DNA of 64,000 nucleotides from Paralithodes platypus (taxonomy: Eukaryota > Arthropoda > Malacostraca > Decapoda > Lithodidae), in contig CM064509.1 in NCBI GenBank assembly GCA_032716605.1, forward strand, positions 52,870,481 through 52,934,480. The letters are read 5' to 3'. The stretch's first letter is position 1; the number at the start of each line of letters is the position of its first letter. Made by a program: the position numbers and the translations under genes. The notes beneath the pieces are model-generated. The model was not told the DNA's origin. It saw only the letters and a program-made list of their open reading frames with translations, and searched no databases. Of this stretch, positions 59,086 through 64,000 are shown one piece after another.

Positions 59086-59859
59086 GTGGGGCCACCTCCC
59101 GAGGCTGCCGACCCTCCACGGCCGAAGACAAAATCAACGACCAGTGGAGGAAAACCGGATGTCGGCCGCGGGGAGCAGTTTCGGGAGCCAAACCGTCACA
59201 ACCATCCCCTGCCCCCTCCCTGGGGGCACGGGTCCTTGGAGCGGCTTCGGTCGCGCCGGGAATTTCCACACCTCTCACACCACACACATCACACAGTTTT
59301 TCCTACACCGAGAAATGACTCTCCGGCTGTCATTTCTCGAAGACTTCTTCTAGCCGGAGACATTGAGAGCAACCCAGGACCCACGTACACATACATATGT
59401 CCAACTTGCTCAAAACCCATCACTTCGAGTCGCCATACTAAGGGTTCAGTTCTCTGCAATTCATGTGGGAACTGGACCCACTTCACCTGCACAACACTTG
59501 CCTCCAAGAAACACTACACAAACACCTGGACCTGTTCCTCATGCCCCTCCCTCTCCCAGTCAAATCCCTCACCTAAAACCCGTCCACCTCTCCTCCCCAG
59601 CCCACCTAACCTTCCCATATCATCCACTCCCCCCCCTAAAACCCGTCCACCTCTCCTCCCTAACCCACCTAACCTTCCCATACCATCCACATCCTCAACT
59701 CAACACACCACACCCCATCCTAATCCATTCCAACCCCCATCTCCTGCTCCCCAATCCCCACCCCCACCTCACCCATCCCAACCCCCAGCCCCTCCCCCCC
59801 TCACCCCCACCCCCACCCCATCCTCGTGCAGCAGCACCCAACATACATCGTGCACATAA
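59086..59859 (+). CDS. LINE A N-terminal part: 2A-like peptide and PHD-like finger
   Basis: The frame from 59,086 encodes a leader, then RRLLLAGDIESNPGP at 59,338-59,382, a 2A-like ribosome-skipping motif. It would release the leader from the rest during translation. Next comes YICPTCSKPI, LCNSCGNWTHFTC and WTCSSC, a Cys4-His-Cys3 PHD-like finger. A long Pro-rich, internally repeated linker (KTRPPLLPSPPNLP, KTRPPLLPNPPNLP) follows to the stop at 59,857. The endonuclease starts immediately after in another frame (AAAPNIHRAHNINILQLNID), so one indel near 59,810-59,850 probably split an originally single frame. The true start Met is uncertain. Confidence 0.7.
   Translation: MGPPPEAADPPRPKTKSTTSGGKPDVGRGEQFREPNRHNHPLPPPWGHGSLERLRSRREFPHLSHHTHHTVFPTPRNDSPAVISRRLLLAGDIESNPGPTYTYICPTCSKPITSSRHTKGSVLCNSCGNWTHFTCTTLASKKHYTNTWTCSSCPSLSQSNPSPKTRPPLLPSPPNLPISSTPPPKTRPPLLPNPPNLPIPSTSSTQHTTPHPNPFQPPSPAPQSPPPPHPSQPPAPPPLTPTPTPSSCSSTQHTSCT
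59338..59382 (+). promoter_or_regulatory. 2A-like ribosome-skipping motif
   Basis: GDIESNPGP fits the D-V/I-E-x-N-P-G-P consensus, preceded by LLLA. Skipping would occur between Gly and the last Pro. 2A-like motifs near the N-terminus of APE-type non-LTR elements are known from other animals and from trypanosomes. Confidence 0.8.
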
Positions 59860-62269
59860 CATTAACATTCTTCAACTGAACATAGATGGCATCAACACAA
59901 AGAAACACGAACTCTCACACTTCATCAAACAACACAACATACACATTGCCATCTTACAAGAAACAAAACTCCGCACAACACAAAAAACACCCACATTTCA
60001 TAATTTCACCACCATCAGACAAGACCGGGCTGTCGGCGGGGGCGGTGGACTCATCACCCTGGTACACAAAGAAATATCATACATAGTAACCAGTGTACAA
60101 ACCAAATCCCTCCTCCCCCCAAATGATAACACAACAGAAATACAATCAATTAAAATACGCACTGGCAACAACTCCAACATAACCATCATAAACACATACA
60201 TCCCTCCCCAAACATCCCCTACAGTACCAAATGAATACAGACCACACTTACAACACATCACAAACACCCCACACACCCCACACATCATCCTGGGTGGTGA
60301 CTTCAACGCCAAGACGTCGGCCTGGTTTGTCGACAACCCCGACACAGACAGAGGGCTGGTACTACAAAACCAAACCGATAACCTCATCATCCTTAACGAC
60401 ATCCATCAACATACCCATATTCCTCACCAAGCCCTCTATAACCCATCATCTCCTGACATCACCTTTTGCTCCCCAAAACTCGCCCCCACAACATCCTGGA
60501 GGGTGGTCAGAACCTTAGGCTCTGACCACCTCCCGATCATTATCACCACCAAAACCAGACTCACCCCAGCTAGCCACAAACACACATACACCAATTATAA
60601 AAGAGCTAACTGGGAAGCATTCACAAATGAGACAGAACAACACTTCACAACTCTAAACAGTACACCCATCACTAACATCAACAATGCTGTACACATACTC
60701 AATAAAACTATCCAAAACGCTGACAAGAAACACATTCCAAGAGGTAACAGGAAAAGACACAACCCCAACTTCACACCAGAAATTCAAAACCTCATCAGAC
60801 AACGCGACATACTGAAACACTCCCCAGCACCCCACACACAAGACATCACACAACAAATTCAAGCACTCAACACCCAAACTAACAACAAAATACAAGAACA
60901 ACAAAAACTAAATTGGAATAACTTCCTACAAACACTTGATCACAAAACAAACCCCAAAAAACTCTACAAAACACTAAACAGCATCACACTTTCCAACAGC
61001 AACACAACACAATCACATGCTGCAATCACAACAACAGACTCTACTCCTTCATGTAAACAACAAGCAAACACTCTCATCAATCACTTTTCACATGTCAGCC
61101 ACCTAAATCCTCACAAAGACGACCGACGTGTCATCCGACGTAAGAGACAATTCCCCACAGACCCTGACTATACACCCTTCACCAATCACCAGACAAAGCA
61201 TATCATCAACAATCTCAAGCACTCACCCGCCTGTGGCCTAGACAACATAAGCAACATACACCTCAGACACCTGGGACCACAAGGCATACAAGCACTCACT
61301 AACATATCAAACTACAGCTATTCACACAACACAATACCAGACATTTGGAAGCATGGTATCATCATCACATTCCCCAAACCCAACAAAGACCCCACGCTAC
61401 CCTCCTCGCACCGCCCCATCACACTTCTTTGCTCCCCCTCCAAAGTCATGGAACGCCTAGTATTACAACTAATTACACCTGACCTACCCCTAGCTCCAAC
61501 ACAACATGGCTTTAGGCCACTGCACTCCACAAACACTCTTCTCACAGACCTTACACAAAGAGCTTTCGACGGCATCAACTCAGCTAGACCACCACACAGA
61601 TCACTATTAGCCACACTCGACATTAGTAAAGCCTTCGATGCCATCCCCCGCCACAACCTAACAAACAAAATCTACAACACAAACATGCACAACAACACAA
61701 AAAGGTGGCTGGCCAACTTCCTAGCAGGCAGATGTGCACACGTATCTTTTGCCAGTCAGTCATCTAAAATCAGAAACTTTCCAAACGGAGTCCCACAAGG
61801 ATCCGTCCTATCGCCCGCTCTCTTCAATCTGTACATGCACGATATAACTACACCCAATACGCCCCAAATAAACTTAGCCTCCTATGCAGATGACATAACA
61901 CTCACATGCACACACCATGCCCCAAAAAGATCAACAGATCTCCTTGAACCCTATCTCAACACACTACATGGTTGGTGCACTACAAACAGACTTAATCTAG
62001 CCCCAGCCAAATCCACCGCAACCCTGCTCACAAGTTGGACAGAACACGAATACATCCCTCAACTCACCATAAACAACACACCCCTAACACATACACACAC
62101 ACCCAAAATCCTAGGAGTAACATATGATACTCATATGACATTCAAACAGCACACCACAAACATTAAAAAGAAACTGACACCCAGACTTAACGCCCTCAGG
62201 TCACTTGCTCACACAAAATTTGGACACAACAAAGAAACTACCACCACAGTATATAAACAATACATATGA
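59850..62269 (+). CDS. LINE A endonuclease and RT
   Basis: Jockey-like EN-RT protein. The endonuclease has NINILQLNIDGINTKKHEL, HIAILQETKLRTTQ, IILGGDFNAKTSAW, NPSSPDITFC and LGSDHLPIII. The RT has HRPITLLCSPSKVMERLVLQ, LATLDISKAFDAIPRHNLTN, NFPNGVPQGSVLSPALFNLY and the catalytic SYADDITL. Then come LGVTYDTHMTFKQ and the thumb region. The frame ends at a TGA (62,267-62,269) where the copy at 11 kb has AGA, so this is one nonsense change. The open frame continues upstream to 59,363, but that portion is out of frame with the zinc-finger part and probably not translated in the ancestor. Confidence 0.85.
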
Positions 62270-62272
62270 TCA

Positions 62273-62995
62273 GTGATGGAATACGCAAGCCCAGCCTGGG
62301 CTTCTAACCTAGCTGAAACACATCATAAGACCTTACAGACTATTCAAAACAAAGCCCTGAAGATCATTACAGGCTGCACAGCTACTTCACCCACAGATCA
62401 CCTACATCAAGAAACCAAAATTCTCAAAGTCAAAGACCATCTGGACATGAGAGGCACTCAATTCCTGGCAGCAGCCTCCACGAACCAAGACCACCCACTA
62501 AACTACATGGCAACACACCCACAGACACCAAGAAATATCAAAACAACACCCAGCACACGGTATCACACACAATTATTGTCCTCTCTCCCTCCCTGCCCAC
62601 CCCGAACCAACTTCCAGAAGCACATCCACACTCATATCTCTCACCGATCCATCCACTCACTCACAGACAACACGCAGCTGCATGCACGACCTCCCGAAAT
62701 CCATCCTTCCGAATCCTCCCTTCCTCGCGAGGACAGAGTCCACCTGGCCAGGCTGAGATGCGGACACCATCCAGCTCTCCTGAGCTATCAGAAGAGACTG
62801 GATGACTCCGTTGTCGACGCCTGCCCGGGATGTAATACAGCACCCCATACCATTAAACACATCATAGAAGACTGCATTTCACACAACCACTTACGCCAAC
62901 AACACAATCTACACTCAATGAGAGCTCTGTGGGAAAGCCCGATCGTGGCCATGGCCTTTCTCAGGGACTCGGGGCTGTTCGGCCAGGCAGCTTAG
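62273..62995 (+). CDS. LINE A C-terminal domain after the nonsense codon
   Basis: Continues in frame after the TGA: VMEYASPAWASNLAETHHKT, LQTIQNKALKIITGCT, LARLRCGHHPALLSYQKRLD, VVDACPGCNTAPHTIKHIIE and a FGQAA end. The CxxC...H...C pattern is the conserved C-terminal element of Jockey-type LINEs. Seven codons near ITGCT are missing compared with 11,049-13,826. Confidence 0.8.
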   Translation: MMEYASPAWASNLAETHHKTLQTIQNKALKIITGCTATSPTDHLHQETKILKVKDHLDMRGTQFLAAASTNQDHPLNYMATHPQTPRNIKTTPSTRYHTQLLSSLPPCPPRTNFQKHIHTHISHRSIHSLTDNTQLHARPPEIHPSESSLPREDRVHLARLRCGHHPALLSYQKRLDDSVVDACPGCNTAPHTIKHIIEDCISHNHLRQQHNLHSMRALWESPIVAMAFLRDSGLFGQAA

Positions 62996-63454
62996 GGAAC
63001 AACAACAACAACAACAACAACAACAACTTCTCTTTATCACTCAACCACACCACAATCGATGGCCAAAGCCTGCTCTTCCATTCCAAAGGACTCGTACACT
63101 TCCTTATTACTTGGCCCATCTAGCCTATTCATGCCAGCTGCCATTCTGAAAAAGTTCATCTCCACAGCTCTTAGTTTGAAGAGGTCCTCGTCACTTGCCG
63201 TCCATGTCTCGCTTCCATACGAGAGTGTTGGGAGCAGCACACTGTTTCTCAGTGACTTTTTGACTTCCTGGCTAACCATTCTTCCTTTGAGAATACTATC
63301 AAGTTCTCCAATCACTTTTCTCCCTTGCATTTTTCTCTCTTTTATCTCACTCTCCATTTTACCATATTTGCATAGTACAGCTCCCAAATACTTGAAACTT
63401 TCAACCTCTTCTAGTACTTCAGTACTAGTGCAGTACAAGTGCATTGCAAAATTA

Positions 63455-64000
63455 TCTATCTATTACCTGACGCCGTGATCCCCGAAGGGGTGGCCACGAA
63501 CGAACCGCCCCCATGCACCTCTGTCCCCAGTCCGTCGATGCCCCTCCTCCCAACCAGCACTGCCTTCATTCATATACTTCCTCACTCTATCCTTCCACCT
63601 CTCCTTCGGTGCACCGCTCCCTCTCTGTCCTTCCATCTCGCTCTCGTACACCCTCTTAGTCAATCTCTCGCTTTCCATACGTTCCATATGGCCGAACCAT
63701 CTCAAGTTGTTCCTTTTCACACTTTCCAGCACATCTACCTCCACACCACACCTCCTTCTTACTTCCTCATTCGTCTGTCTATCCCTCCATGTAATTCCGC
63801 ACGCACTTCTCAAGTAACTCATTTCCACCGCTCTCACTCTTGGTCTGAGTCTCTTCCCGTACGTCCATGCTTCACTTCCGTAAGTTATTGTCGGGATTAC
63901 CACACTGTCATGCAAGGACTTCTTCACTTCCATACTGACCACCCTATTTCTTGTTACTGCTTTCAATGTTCCTACAACCCTCTTCCCCTGTTGCACCCTG
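63455..64000 (-). pseudogene. RTE-like LINE C-terminus, cut by the window edge
   Basis: The minus strand encodes QQGKRVVGTLKAVTRNRVVS, PTITYGSEAWTYGKRLRPRV, LRSACGITWRDRQTNEEVRR, LRWFGHMERMESERLTKRVY and GRFVRGHPFGDHGVR. The tail is ATTATCTATCTATTACCTG. The visible frame is open, but the upstream RT lies outside the window. Confidence 0.8.

Larger units (their letters stand above)
59060..63025 (+). mobile_element. LINE A, full length, near intact
   Basis: Flanked by ACTTCTCTTT at 59,050-59,059 and 63,026-63,035. It has a 5' leader (GATGTGGCGGCGTCTACGCC), a zinc-finger N-terminal part with a 2A-like motif, an APE endonuclease, RT and Cys/His C-terminus. The 3' tail is GGGAAC(AAC)n. About 3.97 kb. 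Coding defects relative to a single protein are a frame change near 59,840, one TGA at 62,267 and a short deletion near 62,380 relative to copy 2. Confidence 0.9.
58738..63447 (-). mobile_element. RTE-like LINE H, split by LINE A
   Basis: Parts are 63,447-63,036 and 59,059-58,738. The minus strand reads VESFKYLGAVLCKYGKMESE, LLPTLSYGSETWTASDED and MNFFRMAAGMNRLDGPSNKE. Across the LINE A insertion it continues TLRWYGHVQRMDEDRMPRKI, SSGRPPMVWEKKVEKYIEEK and CHGHPLVGVSQGEARRRR, then a GATGAT-type tail. It has the RTE C-terminal layout but differs clearly from the GATA-tailed family. It contains a frameshift near 63,045. Confidence 0.75.

Noticed and set aside
59363..59849. N-terminal Pro/His-rich part of the LINE A EN-RT frame as real protein
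   Set aside because: It is the shifted reading of the zinc-finger and Pro-rich frame, which has the PHD ligands and the 2A motif.

Overview
The window is nuclear DNA of an animal. The best host clue is one gene (47,246-50,720) encoding a protein with an N-terminal ZAD-like Cys4 module followed by many C2H2 zinc fingers. That architecture is typical of arthropods. With the intron-style splice acceptor, the many microsatellites and the mix of LINEs, piggyBac-like and Tigger/pogo-like elements, an arthropod, perhaps a crustacean, fits best. The species cannot be named from sequence alone. No bacterial operon, rRNA, functional tRNA or CRISPR array is visible.

Nearly everything else is transposable elements nested in one another. 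For this report I name the LINE families A (Jockey-like, CAA-repeat tail), B and C (CR1/Jockey-like; C has a poly-A tail), D (PHD finger behind the RT, ATGT tail), E, F and G (CR1-group), RTE-like elements with a GATA tail, a related RTE-like element H, and one L2-like copy. From left to right: 0-1.1 kb holds a decayed DIRS-like RT/RNase H. 1.3-6 kb is a LINE B copy broken by a LINE 3' end, several TTAA-flanked MITEs, a Tigger-like MITE and a 1.4 kb AT-rich insertion. 6-11 kb has two abutting TTAA MITEs, LINE E (split by a Tigger-like MITE) and LINE D. 11-14 kb is a chimeric LINE A copy. 14-18 kb has LINE fragments, a hAT-like MITE, a Tigger-like element with a long palindrome, and a TTAA MITE carrying an RTE-tailed SINE. 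18-26 kb is a broken piggyBac-like element (P1) split by the L2-like LINE and by a Tigger-like MITE, followed by a SINE split by LINE C. 27.3-39.4 kb is a single LINE C copy whose parts are spread over 12 kb by two abutting MITEs, a LINE B copy that itself holds an intact piggyBac-like element (P2), and a MITE inside a MITE. 40.6-44.9 kb is a second intact piggyBac-like element (P3). 45-47 kb holds LINE D and RTE fragments, 47.2-50.7 kb the zinc-finger gene, 51.5-56.3 kb an RTE copy containing LINE C, a SINE and a LINE A 3' end. 56.3-58.7 kb is mostly unassigned AT-rich DNA with a foldback element and a Penelope-like fragment. 58.7-63.4 kb is RTE-like H holding a near-intact full-length LINE A with an N-terminal 2A-like peptide. 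The last 0.5 kb is another RTE copy.

The main new signal is in the ends of the TTAA-flanked elements. The two intact autonomous piggyBac-like elements and most MITE families share one scaffold: TTAACCC, a CCGG-type box, a short word, 20-45 bp, a second CCGG-type box and the same word again. The word is usually palindromic and differs completely between families. The Tigger/pogo-like MITEs show a parallel pattern: related ends, with one short word repeated throughout each element and swapped between families. Paired empty and filled sites, in-frame rejoining and exact target duplications make the order of many insertions readable directly from this window.
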